DNA of 64,000 nt from Adineta ricciae. Lineage: Eukaryota > Rotifera > Eurotatoria > Adinetida > Adinetidae. Positions within the stretch are counted from its first letter, which is position 1; each line of letters begins with the position of its first letter. Location of the stretch: positions 1 through 64,000 of the forward strand of contig CAJNOJ010000122.1 in the NCBI GenBank assembly GCA_905250025.1, in the 5' to 3' direction. This document shows, one piece after another, positions 1 to 9,704 of the stretch. A program made the translations under genes and the position numbers. The notes below the pieces were generated by a model. The model was not told the DNA's origin and did no database searches. It saw only the letters and a list, made by a program, of their open reading frames with translations.

Positions 1-2
1 CC

Positions 3-257
3 ATTCGACCGTTCCTTCCCCGAACAAACATTCTCTATCATCCTCCTAGTTCTTCAAAACAGTCTTATGATCTCACATCGCCAACGACTTCTGCCGTTTT
101 AATGCCTATTTGTTGCCATCATCATCATTTAGCACAGTGTTCAACAGGAACATTACAACACCATGTTCCGCCGCATGTTATTCCACTCCCACCATCCGCA
201 GTACCGTCGATGGCTACACAAGAACAGATCTATGCGGGATCGGAAAGTATTGTATGA
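3..257 (+). CDS. 3'-terminal exon of an unidentified gene (partial)
   Basis: Reading frame 3 is open from the window edge to a TGA at 255-257, giving about 84 C-terminal residues. The tail is rich in Pro, Ser and His, with a CCHHHH run and a proline-rich stretch, and ends in a charged/polar segment (PSMATQEQIYAG). No domain is recognisable. It is probably an intrinsically disordered C-terminus. The next 280 bases are T-rich 3' flank with CT repeats (about 419-450) and an AATAAA near 505, as expected downstream of a stop codon. The gene is convergent with the pseudogene that follows. Two shorter ATG-initiated ORFs overlapping this frame are shadows. Confidence 0.45.
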   Translation: MRPFLPRTNILYHPPSSSKQSYDLTSPTTSAVLMPICCHHHHLAQCSTGTLQHHVPPHVIPLPPSAVPSMATQEQIYAGSESIV

Positions 258-542
258 ACAATTCAATGATATTATTATTAGATGAAAACGGTGTTGTCAG
301 ATGATTTTTAATAAGAAATTCAACTATCAATCAGATTCATTCACGAATTGTTTTGCTTTTTTTTCTTTTATAACTGTACTTTTCTTTGTTGATGTTGTTT
401 TCTTTTCTTTGCGAATAATTTCTCGTCTCCTGTCTCCTCACTCTCTCTCTCTCTCGTGCGTTTACTCTCTATTTTTGTTACCGGTCCTCTTCTTTCCTCT
501 GCAATAAAGATAATTAATCAGTTCTCTTTTTCTAATGAAAGT

Positions 543-1901
543 TTACACAACTTGTAATTTATTAGTATTCCATAGTTGTTTAATAGCGAATTCATAACTG
601 TCAGGAATTCGTCTTGGTTTCGGATCAATCTGTCTAATGATTGCCTGCCAGTCTTCAATTAGTTTATCTTTTCGTCGAATGTTCTCTTCAAACATCTGCT
701 GATTTATTCTAGTAAAATTTGCCACAGTCAACTTATTGATTAATTCGTCCCATGATGAGAATGTTTGGATATGTGGTAATTGATAATAATCGGCGAACTG
801 TAACCAATAGCTTATTCCTTCTATCGAGAAGACATCTTCTGGTGAATACGGATGATTAGAATTAGAATGTTGTTTTGGCATATCGGAGAAATTCAACGAA
901 GAACCACAATAAAAACTATCAATCAATGTCCGATCGTAAACAAGTTTTAATTGTACGAGAAAGTTTATTGACGGGACAAACATCGGAATTCCTAATGCGT
1001 ATAATTCTGTTATACCATAACTTAGAACAGCATACGGTAAAATGACAACAGCACGATGTTGAGCTATTTGTTCGAGTGTATAACGACCGTACAGACTCTT
1101 CACAGTGGAAAATACAAATGAAGCATTTTTCGATCTTGCGCTTTGCGTCATGTTTTCTATGAAATGGTGTGTCAGATGTTGTAATGGTCCAACTAAAATT
1201 TCATTTCTTTGTCGTGTAAATTTGGTTACATTGAATGCATACCAAAGGGAATTTGCTGGAAGTAGAATAGCATTTAAACCTGTATAGTATTTAATATATT
1301 CTTGATCTTATCGACCAGCCGCTGCGAGAAAATGTTTCGGTTGTTGAGTTGATCGAACCGATTGCTGGAGATGTTGAATAAGTCGGTCGAGTTCTGGACG
1401 TGTACATCGTGCTAATGTAAATCGATGCGCTGGTAACCAAATTATCGTTCGATTGAATGGCAAATAGACTTCACATAGAGACATTGGAAATGAACAGACA
1501 AATGCATTGATACTCAACATAGTTGAGTCGTTGTGATAGTATTTGAAGAATTCTCGGGTATCGTTTTCAGTTAAACGGTCACTATGCGATCGATGTGTTT
1601 GCATTAAACGAGCAAGTTGATGTTTTTCTTTGAGAAAAATGATATTCGGACGAGTGAACGCTTTTATGTAGGGATTTTTTCGTCATACATGATCGGCGAC
1701 GACTACAGTTTGATTGAGTCCTTGGAGAAGAGTTGTCGTATCGATTCGACAGCCATCATGATTATTAATAATCCAGATTTTCAACGATGTTGACGGTTTC
1801 TGTATGTACACAACATTTTCATATTTGAAAGTTGAAATAAATCGGAATGAAAGTAGTGAAATAAAAACGAATATTAGATACAAAAAAAATACGTGGATCA
1901 C
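543..1901 (-). pseudogene. Glycosyltransferase-like type II membrane protein, two in-frame stops
   Basis: A single frame runs from an ATG at 1901 to a TAA at 543 (about 450 codons) with two internal stops, TGA at 1683-1685 and TAA at 1308-1310. Translation on both sides of each stop stays protein-like and in the same frame, so these look like nonsense changes rather than introns or frameshifts. The N-terminus is a hydrophobic signal anchor (residues 2-24). The C-terminal third has a GT-B-like look: AVVILPYAVLSYGITELYALGIP resembles the acceptor/donor loop of Golgi glycosyltransferases. The exact family is not recognised. It has no introns. Either a recent pseudogene or two sequencing errors; the codon before each stop gives no sign of programmed readthrough. 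Confidence 0.6.
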
Positions 1902-2272
1902 ACTGTGTCATGATATAACATATAAATGTATATTCTAATGACTAACAGAAGAAGTCATTTTTCATGTTGATGATGTTTTATTGAGGTAATTGTGCATTTC
2001 AAGTTTCATGCTTATTACATCCCGATAAGGCCTTTTTTATTCGTTTGTAATGTTGATTCAGAGTTCACATACAGATGATACTCGGTAATTATATGAATGT
2101 CGTAGCAATTACGAGTTAAGACACGAAAAGAAGAGAAAAGGCAAGATTTATATCCGACTAAATGTATAGCGATAGTCATAATAGAGCGCACTTTGATAAA
2201 AAAATATCACAAAAGTTCTGCTCCAGTTGAATCCCCATAGATGTGTAACTAGATATTTCTTGTTTTATTTAT
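1902..2272. other. Gene-free stretch
   Basis: AT-rich spacer between the 5' end of the pseudogene and the 3' end of the zinc-knuckle gene. I see no ORF, repeat or RNA gene. A TTTA run at 2264-2280 overlaps the stop codon and 3' flank of the zinc-knuckle gene. Confidence 0.5.
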
Positions 2273-2979
2273 TTATTTATTTCTGGTGTTCACATTACTC
2301 CAATTTGAGTGCGTACTTTGTACTTGATTAACAATATTGTTTAGCTGCTGTTGCATTTGAACGTTTTGTTGATTGAATTGTTGACAAATTGATGTCAAGT
2401 CTTTCAAAACTGGAATTACTTTGTCTAAATTGACATTTGTCGGTGAACTTGTTTTCACAGACGATAATCGTTCATTCCATTTACTTTCAAATGCATTCAT
2501 CATCGATTCTAATTGTCTACAAATGAAAACATCGATTATGAACATGAAATAAAACAAAAGAAATCATCTTACTGTTGTTGTTGTTGAAACAAGTCTTGGA
2601 GTCGTTGTTCAGTCAATGGTTTTTGTGAACAATTGGAAGCATAATGTCCTTCAGTGCGACATCGATAACAGAATGGTGGTTGATATGTTTGAACTGGACA
2701 TTGTTTGCCATCGATGAGAACATATCCTTTACTTAGAGCTGCATTTGCAAGTTTGATCGATGTGAAATCAATGCGAACACGGGCGCTGACTTTTCCATCT
2801 TTATCATGAAGTCGAGCGACTTGTTCGACACCTAAGTAATTGTGTCTCAAGTCTCTGATGATTGCATCTGCGTCTGCATTTGTTGGAACTTTTGATGCAA
2901 CGATTGACTTAGTTGGTTTTGGCTCGGGCAAAGGAGAAGCATTGAGATTCTGCCGAGGTGACTGATATTTAGAAGACAT
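2273..2979 (-). CDS. CCHC zinc-knuckle protein, LINE ORF1/Gag-like
   Basis: Two exons, complement(2573-2979, 2273-2516), separated by a 56-bp GT..AG intron, give about 216 aa. Residues around 40-100 read like the RRM-like plus zinc-knuckle region of non-LTR retrotransposon ORF1 proteins (a VARLHDKDGK...VRIDF segment), followed by one perfect CCHC knuckle (CYRCRTEGHYASNC, C-x2-C-x4-H-x4-C). After the knuckle come poly-Gln and a Gln/Asn-rich coiled-coil-like tail. It should bind single-stranded nucleic acid. A reverse-transcriptase ORF is absent on either side, there is an intron, and a TATA box lies 40 bp upstream of the ATG, so I infer a host or domesticated gene rather than a live element. 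It could also be a stranded ORF1 fragment. Confidence 0.65.
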
Positions 2980-3995
2980 TGCATCAACGAGAAGGAAAGC
3001 TGTATCATTGACAAAGTGCTTATATAGCTTTCGTTACTGGAAAAACTTGCTCAATATTAACAAGAAAGGTGAAACGAACGGAAATTGTTGGTGACACGTA
3101 TAGTAATTTCCATAGTATCATTGGCACAAATCAATCACGTCATTGTAACGCTTATCTTAGTGATGACGTAACAGAAACGAGAGGAAGTAGTGACTGAGTC
3201 ATCACTAATTTGTGAATTGAGAACATACCATTGATTCATTTTTGGATGAGTCATTCCTTAGCATCGAGCTGATTTCGCGTAACCCCGTCGTATTCTTATT
3301 TTTTTGAAGTGTATTACAGACAAAGTATGAAAGGAAAGCAAACACAAAGGCGCGACATCGATCATTTATCCACGTCTATGGCTTCCTTAAATGAACTCGA
3401 TGAATGCTTCTATTCAGTATAAGGCGATTTCATGAAGATAGATTCATTCTTTTCTTTCAAACATTCGGTCTGCACTCGAGAATACTTTGATACTATTGTG
3501 ATATACATAAAAGGTAGCACCGAGATTCAAAAACTGCAATGAGAATCGTCTAAAATCTTAGGCCAACAATGCTTACATATCCCACTCATATATTTCTGAA
3601 CAGAAAATATGCCGAAAAGCACATAGTAACGCTTGAAGTTAAATATAACGTTAATAAAGTCATACAAAATTCATTGGCAAAGTCTTTGTCCTCTATGTTG
3701 TGCGTTTATTTTTGACCAAAGTTATTAGCTGTGAAGATGAAATGTGTTAGTGAATATAGTATAAGATAAGCGCGAAAATGAACGAAATAATTGTTTGAAT
3801 CTGACGTTTTTTCAGCTGCCTATTACTAAATACGTGACTGTCACCGACTTGATAAAATTATTTACAGTTGTCTACCGAGTTTTGTTGCACACTGCATAAG
3901 AGAAACTGTTCAAACGATACACTTTTGATCTTTCTTTGTTGTGAATGTGATGTTTTATAATAGATTCGATGATTTCTGATGGATTAGGATTATGT
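2980..3995. other. Gene-free stretch with zinc-knuckle promoter
   Basis: About 1 kb with no convincing coding frame on either strand. Its left edge holds the promoter of the zinc-knuckle gene. The remainder is AT-rich with no repeat that I could see. Confidence 0.5.
3019..3026 (-). promoter_or_regulatory. TATA box of the zinc-knuckle gene
   Basis: TATATAAG on the minus strand, 40 bp upstream of the ATG at 2979. The spacing fits a short 5' leader starting 25-30 bp downstream of the box. The same octamer lies 94 bp upstream of the small gene at 13238. Confidence 0.45.
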
Positions 3996-4316
3996 TTACT
4001 TAATGACAGTCTGATGATCTTCGCCGAGGAAAGTTTTTTGACCGATCATATCATAGATGTAAATGACATTCTCATCCGTAACTGGAACTGCTTTCGATTC
4101 TTTTGATTTTGGTTGATTAGATAATGGTTTAATATCACATTTGATACAATTTTCAAAAATATCTTCGCAATATTTCTTAACAACTATGTTCCGAAAGGCA
4201 AAGATTTTTGTACTCCTATATAAATCAGAAAATAATGACATCATTTTGATCTGGAATATTTTCTGTTCTATGTCATGTTTTAAATGCAAATATTTCGAGA
4301 AATCTTGGAAGAGACT
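3996..4316 (-). CDS. Hypothetical short ORF, possibly a terminal exon
   Basis: An open frame of roughly 105 codons begins just after an in-frame TAA and ends at 3996. The translation is charged, with a K/S-rich middle and a C-terminal segment (YIYDMIGQKTFLGEDHQT) that looks protein-like. It has no in-frame ATG near its 5' end. If real it would be a terminal exon entered through the AAAG at about 4316, but no upstream exon could be found. Low confidence. Confidence 0.2.
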   Translation of the reverse strand, partial: SLFQDFSKYLHLKHDIEQKIFQIKMMSLFSDLYRSTKIFAFRNIVVKKYCEDIFENCIKCDIKPLSNQPKSKESKAVPVTDENVIYIYDMIGQKTFLGEDHQTVIK

Positions 4317-4515
4317 TTAAAAAATAACATCAAATAATATTATCAAACGGATATAAAACAAATTTTCATCCAATGATATCAACCAAAAACAAAGTATTCC
4401 ATATGTCTCAAAATCTTTCACTAGCTCCGCTAAGTTTCCAACAAAAGAAATGTGTTGCTCTCTATAGATAGGAGTCAGATTTCATGAATATTGTCTATGA
4501 CGGATAAGCAAAACA

Positions 4516-7500
4516 ATGTTTTCTCGACTATTCTGTTACTGTGTACATGTTATAATTTCATTCATTCTTGTTCAATCGCAATTTAATCTTTACTATACTG
4601 ATGAAGCATATTCAATTGAACACAGTTGTTTACTAGCCGCACAAACTGATTTTCTAATGAACATTCCGGAATACAGCACAATGTATTATTGCTTAAGTGA
4701 ATTATCATCGAAATTCACAATTGATAAGCAACAATCACATCCGAATTTAACTTTTGCCGAACTTTCGAAACGAAATATAACTTCTGAGCAATTGCATAAA
4801 TGGTCAACGCCAATCGATCTAATTGAAGATTATCAATGGTATTTGAATCAATTATCAACATCAAATGATCTGTCAACATTAGAAAAGAAGATTTATATGA
4901 ATTGTTCGTATCCTAAATTTGGTTTGATGTGTCAATACGAATTGGCGTTGTCGAAATTTATTGAAAATGCCAGTTTAGCCTACACAATTGAACAATTGTA
5001 CAGAACATTCAAATATAATTCTGAGGAATTAACATGTTATACACATTTAACCTGTGAATATCGAATCCAATCATCATGTTTAGATTGGACGGAGGTTTGC
5101 GATGGAAAAATCGATTGTTTAAACGATGGAGTCGATGAAAACCATTGTTGGCAATTAGAAATTAATCAATGTCAAGATGATGAATATCAATGTAACAACG
5201 GACAATGTATTCCATTAGAATTTTATAAAGAGTTTACATTTCGTCGTCATTGTCTTGATAATTCGGATGGAACTTATGATATATTACTTCATTACACTGC
5301 ACTTGAAGACTCACTATGTTCACATTCATTTCTTTCGCGTTCTTGTTTAGTAGTACGTACGGATATTTTGATGAAACGAATTTATTCAATGAAACACGAG
5401 TTGATAACAAATGAGTGTTGGATGGCATTCAAATGTATCCTCAAAATAATTAAAGACGATTTTGTTTTATGCGAAAAGCTTTGTGAAAATAATCAATGCA
5501 AAATAATCATTGAAAATCAATGTCCGGAGTTATTGTATATTCCAAATGTTCCGATTTTTCTCAACGATACTTATTTAGTCTATTCAAAAAATGAAATCAA
5601 TCAACAAAATATCTTTCCATACGTTTGTTCAAATCACATTCATTATGAGAACCATTCCGATGAAATTTTGAAGGTATTTTTCAATAATCAAACATGTTTT
5701 CGTTTGAAAAAAATCCCAGAATCTTATCAGTATGCCTTAGAACAAGACCCGGTAACACGTAATGTGGAAATGTATTTTTCATATTTATTTCATCGAAGTC
5801 ATATTTCAATTATTAATTCAACTTCCATCTATTGTAAAGAGCCAGAGATGTATCAATGCATGAGATCCGTTAAATGCATTCCTGCTTTTCGTTACAGAGA
5901 TAAAATACCGGATTGTCCTTACTCGGATGATGAAGAACTATACAACACCAACGACGATTTTGTGAACAAACAACCAAAGCACACGCTGTTCAAATGTCTC
6001 ATGTTGAATAAATGGATATTTTTGAGACAGTTCGATGATAGTTATCCAGTTTGTAGTGTAGAACAAATAGAGCATTGTGAAGATGAACCGAGAATAGTTG
6101 GACACGATAAACATATTCTATCATTCCAAACAATATGTGATGGATATACTGAAATCATTGAAAATGTACTTAGCGGTCAAAATATGACAGATGAAACGGA
6201 ATGTCAACATTGGGAGTGTAATAATTATTACACAGCTTGTGATCAAATATGGAATTGTCCAAAAGGTGAAGATGAAATTGGTTGTCCTTCAGATTCTTCA
6301 TTCAATTGTTCTGCCAATTCTCATCCATGTATCGCAGCTCATGCATTTCATATGATATGTTTGCCTGTTGAACAAGTCAATGATGGACAAATAGATTGTT
6401 TAAATGAGTATGATGAACCAAATATCTGTCGCCGTAATGAAAGATATATCAATTATGATCAACGTTCAAATCTTGATATGTGTACGAATACGGGATGTTC
6501 GTGTAAACAACGTCATGCAACTTTTTTTGTTCAAGATGGAACAACAATTTCGATAAATAAAATGGTTCTTCAACCAACGGGCAATTGTCGAGTTCACAGA
6601 AATAACGAATCGTATGACGTCGTTTTGGATTCTCTTCTGAACACAATGTTTGGTTGTATTGACAAGAAACTAAAATACTTTTCAATGAATGGAGATCAGA
6701 ATGAAACATTAATGTTAAGGAGTGATGATATTCTCGTACCTTTGATTCATCCAACAACTATTGAAATGACATCTGAATATAATTGTCATCGTGGAATTGT
6801 TGTCTATGTTTGGATAAACCAAACTCAAACATGTCTTTGTCCGCCGGGTTATTACGGTTCGCGATGTCAATATCAAAATCAACGAATTAATCTGAAAATA
6901 CAATTTCGAGCTTCATCAGATTCTCTGCAAACATTATTTGTTATTGTTATTTCACTAATTGACAATACAACAGAAAGGATTATTCATTCAACTGAACAAC
7001 ATAATTATATTTCAATGAAAGATTGTAACAAAAAATTTGAAAATTATTTCTTTTATTCAAATCGGTCGAGTGATTCAACAAAGAAATATTTTCTTCATGT
7101 TGATATTTATGAGAAAATATCTTTGAATCATCGAGCAAGTTTCCTGTATCCGTTAAGATTTACATTCCTATCGATGTATCGATTGTCATTGTTGGTCAAA
7201 ATTCCAAGACGAGTTGAAAATTACGAAAGATGTTCGTTGAAATCTTGTCTCAACGGGAAATGTGTGAAATATTCGAACGTTGACGAATATTTTTGCCAAT
7301 GTGCCGAAGGATGGACAGGAAAATTTTGTCAAATTAAACACAATTGTATCTGTTCATCGGACTCTTTATGTCTCGACAAAATGGTCTCGAATCGATCGAT
7401 ATGTGTTTGTCCTTTGAACAAATTCGGTCCTCGATGTTATCTCATCGATTCCGTGTGTGAAAACGAAAACAATCCATGTCAAAATGGTGGCCAATGCATT

Positions 7501-9201
7501 GCACATAATGATGCGTTGATATTTCAACGAAAAATTGTTTGTATTTGTCCAAATGGATTTCATGGCGATCGATGTGAATCAAAGGATAATTTTCATTTCA
7601 CTGTGAGATTTCATGACGAGATTATTCTTTTTCAATCAATATTCATTCATTTTATTGAAATGATGAAAAAGGCGAAGCCGATAAGGACGACAATGATCCA
7701 ACCGATTCATCATTTCCGGCAAAGAACAATCGAATTTTTTTGGTCACAAACTTTTCATTTGATTTTCTTTGAAAATTTAAACAACAATTATTATTTACAT
7801 TCTTCTTTGAATAACAAAGCAACAGCACGAAATTTCACGATCACAATCGATCCCATTGATCGTTGTCCATCAATAAATGAAATATTCAATGAAACTTTCA
7901 TTAAGTTTCATATTCTTCGTCGTATAAAATATTATCATCTACCTTGTTTGAACCATTCATTAAATTTATCGTGTTTTCACGATGATATTCATCTATGTTT
8001 GTGTTATCAACATACGAACAACAAACGATTAGCAAATTGTTTCGAGTTTAATCATAATCAAACATTCGATTGCTCAGGTCAAAGTGTTTGTGAACATGAT
8101 GGACAATGTTTTCAAGATAGTTTACGATGTCCAACAAGATCGATTTGTGCATGTCGTTCTTGTTTCTATGGAAGTCGATGCCAATTTACAACAAGCGGAT
8201 TCGGTTTATCACTTGATGCTATCTTAGGTTATCACATTATCCCAAATTTGACATTTTCTAGTCAATCATCGATCGTTAAGTTTAGTTTACTGTTAATTGT
8301 CGTTTTCTTCATTGCGGGATTAGTGGATGGTATTGTGGCATTGATGATATTTCAAAGGCGAAAGATTCGAGAAGTTGGTTGTGGTTTGTATTTGTTAGGA
8401 ACATCGATGACAAGTGTAGCTACAACAATAACATTGGGATTGAAATATTTAATATTAATTTTAGCGCAGATGAATGCTATTACAGATAAATCGTTTTTGA
8501 AAATTCAATGTTATTCATTAGATTTTTTTCTTCGAGTGTTTCTTTCTCTTGGTCAATGGTTAAATGCATTTGTTGCTATTGAAAGAACAATGACAGTTAT
8601 TCAAGGTATAAAATTTAATAAGAAGAAAAGCAAGACGACAGCTAAATTAGCTATGGTTCTTCTTATTCTGATGATTATCGGTACGAATGTTCACGATCCA
8701 TTAAATCGGTATTTGATCGAAGAAGAAAATAAAGATTTGAATGATATCAAACGAACATGGTGTATCGTTCGCTATTCGTTACAATTACAAATTTATAATA
8801 CAGTTGTCAATTCTTTTCATTTTTTCCTACCATTTTTCTTGAATTTATCTTCAGCTATCGTTCTTTTAGCACAACTAACGCGTACACAATCAAATTTACA
8901 AAAACAACGAACACGAAAAGAGATTTTCTCCGAACAATTCCAACAACATAAACATTTATTTATTTCTCCAGTTGTTTTAGTTATTCTGTCAATACCACGT
9001 TTAGTCATTTCATATGTATCCAAATGTTTGAAATCCAATAATGATTCATGGTTGTATCTTTGCGGATATTTTATTTCATTTGTTCCATCGATTGTCACAT
9101 GTTTTATATTCGTTTCACCATCCAAATTCTACAAAGAAGAATTTCGAAGAACGATGGGCCATTATCTGTCGAGAATGCAACAAGGTGTCAGAGATCATTA
9201 A
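4516..9201 (+). CDS. Intronless LDLa/EGF-ectodomain seven-helix receptor
   Basis: One uninterrupted 1,561-codon exon. The N-terminal signal peptide is about residues 1-21. The huge ectodomain contains LDL-receptor class A-like modules (about 173-212, 218-255, 445-475 and 565-590, each with the closing C..D..E/D..C acidic cluster). EGF-like modules follow near 772-785, 905-940, 982-1020 and 1200-1223, with many N-glycosylation sequons. A rhodopsin-like seven-helix domain occupies about 1255-1535: ERTM takes the place of E/DRY after TM3, and TM7 ends in a VPSIVTCFIF...P segment in place of NPxxY. It ends in a short basic tail. This is a class A-like GPCR with an adhesion/LGR-like ectodomain, predicted at the plasma membrane; the ligand is unknown. 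Such intronless LDLa/EGF GPCRs are, to my knowledge, abundant in bdelloids. The absence of introns, unlike its neighbours, suggests retroposition or gene-family expansion. Confidence 0.85.
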   Translation: MFSRLFCYCVHVIISFILVQSQFNLYYTDEAYSIEHSCLLAAQTDFLMNIPEYSTMYYCLSELSSKFTIDKQQSHPNLTFAELSKRNITSEQLHKWSTPIDLIEDYQWYLNQLSTSNDLSTLEKKIYMNCSYPKFGLMCQYELALSKFIENASLAYTIEQLYRTFKYNSEELTCYTHLTCEYRIQSSCLDWTEVCDGKIDCLNDGVDENHCWQLEINQCQDDEYQCNNGQCIPLEFYKEFTFRRHCLDNSDGTYDILLHYTALEDSLCSHSFLSRSCLVVRTDILMKRIYSMKHELITNECWMAFKCILKIIKDDFVLCEKLCENNQCKIIIENQCPELLYIPNVPIFLNDTYLVYSKNEINQQNIFPYVCSNHIHYENHSDEILKVFFNNQTCFRLKKIPESYQYALEQDPVTRNVEMYFSYLFHRSHISIINSTSIYCKEPEMYQCMRSVKCIPAFRYRDKIPDCPYSDDEELYNTNDDFVNKQPKHTLFKCLMLNKWIFLRQFDDSYPVCSVEQIEHCEDEPRIVGHDKHILSFQTICDGYTEIIENVLSGQNMTDETECQHWECNNYYTACDQIWNCPKGEDEIGCPSDSSFNCSANSHPCIAAHAFHMICLPVEQVNDGQIDCLNEYDEPNICRRNERYINYDQRSNLDMCTNTGCSCKQRHATFFVQDGTTISINKMVLQPTGNCRVHRNNESYDVVLDSLLNTMFGCIDKKLKYFSMNGDQNETLMLRSDDILVPLIHPTTIEMTSEYNCHRGIVVYVWINQTQTCLCPPGYYGSRCQYQNQRINLKIQFRASSDSLQTLFVIVISLIDNTTERIIHSTEQHNYISMKDCNKKFENYFFYSNRSSDSTKKYFLHVDIYEKISLNHRASFLYPLRFTFLSMYRLSLLVKIPRRVENYERCSLKSCLNGKCVKYSNVDEYFCQCAEGWTGKFCQIKHNCICSSDSLCLDKMVSNRSICVCPLNKFGPRCYLIDSVCENENNPCQNGGQCIAHNDALIFQRKIVCICPNGFHGDRCESKDNFHFTVRFHDEIILFQSIFIHFIEMMKKAKPIRTTMIQPIHHFRQRTIEFFWSQTFHLIFFENLNNNYYLHSSLNNKATARNFTITIDPIDRCPSINEIFNETFIKFHILRRIKYYHLPCLNHSLNLSCFHDDIHLCLCYQHTNNKRLANCFEFNHNQTFDCSGQSVCEHDGQCFQDSLRCPTRSICACRSCFYGSRCQFTTSGFGLSLDAILGYHIIPNLTFSSQSSIVKFSLLLIVVFFIAGLVDGIVALMIFQRRKIREVGCGLYLLGTSMTSVATTITLGLKYLILILAQMNAITDKSFLKIQCYSLDFFLRVFLSLGQWLNAFVAIERTMTVIQGIKFNKKKSKTTAKLAMVLLILMIIGTNVHDPLNRYLIEEENKDLNDIKRTWCIVRYSLQLQIYNTVVNSFHFFLPFFLNLSSAIVLLAQLTRTQSNLQKQRTRKEIFSEQFQQHKHLFISPVVLVILSIPRLVISYVSKCLKSNNDSWLYLCGYFISFVPSIVTCFIFVSPSKFYKEEFRRTMGHYLSRMQQGVRDH

Positions 9202-9704
9202 TCAAATTCGACCTAGAAATCCTGCATTTTCCCTGCTTTCGTTGCTTTATGTTCAAAAAATCAACGCGTGATGTTTTGTGCCAACTCGGAATAGTTCTAA
9301 AGTTCCTATAAAATCAGACATTAAACAGAAGACTTCATCACTGATATTTACAATCGAATGAAAAGACAGCGAACCCTAACTTTATTTCGTTGACTAAAAG
9401 GATCAAATCATCAGGTTATACCTATGCAAAAGTTTTTGAATAAATACTGCGGATATCAATCAATTGAAAATGCGTTATCTCTTATGTGTAAGAGCCCAAC
9501 ATGTCGAGAACTGCATGATGCGTCTGAGGAACTTCATAGCTAATACAAGATATAAATTATATTCGAATTTTCGAGTGAGCTACAAAACTGTGAAGACAGA
9601 AAGCTGCAATGAGAAAGTCTAATCAGCTGTTGGCACGTGTTCACGAGATGCGTTATCACTTCGTCGATTAAGTATTCTTTCGTTCAAACACGGACGCATC
9701 GTAG
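9202..9704. other. Convergent spacer
   Basis: Spacer between the 3' ends of the receptor (+) and the kelch gene (-). An AATAAA at about 9439 may serve the receptor. Short overlapping ORFs here are frame shadows of the receptor tail. Nothing else seen. Confidence 0.4.

Noticed and set aside
1683..1685. In-frame TGA as a selenocysteine or an alternative genetic code
   Set aside because: A second in-frame stop (TAA at 1308) exists, and all other genes in the window use TAA, TAG and TGA as normal stops.
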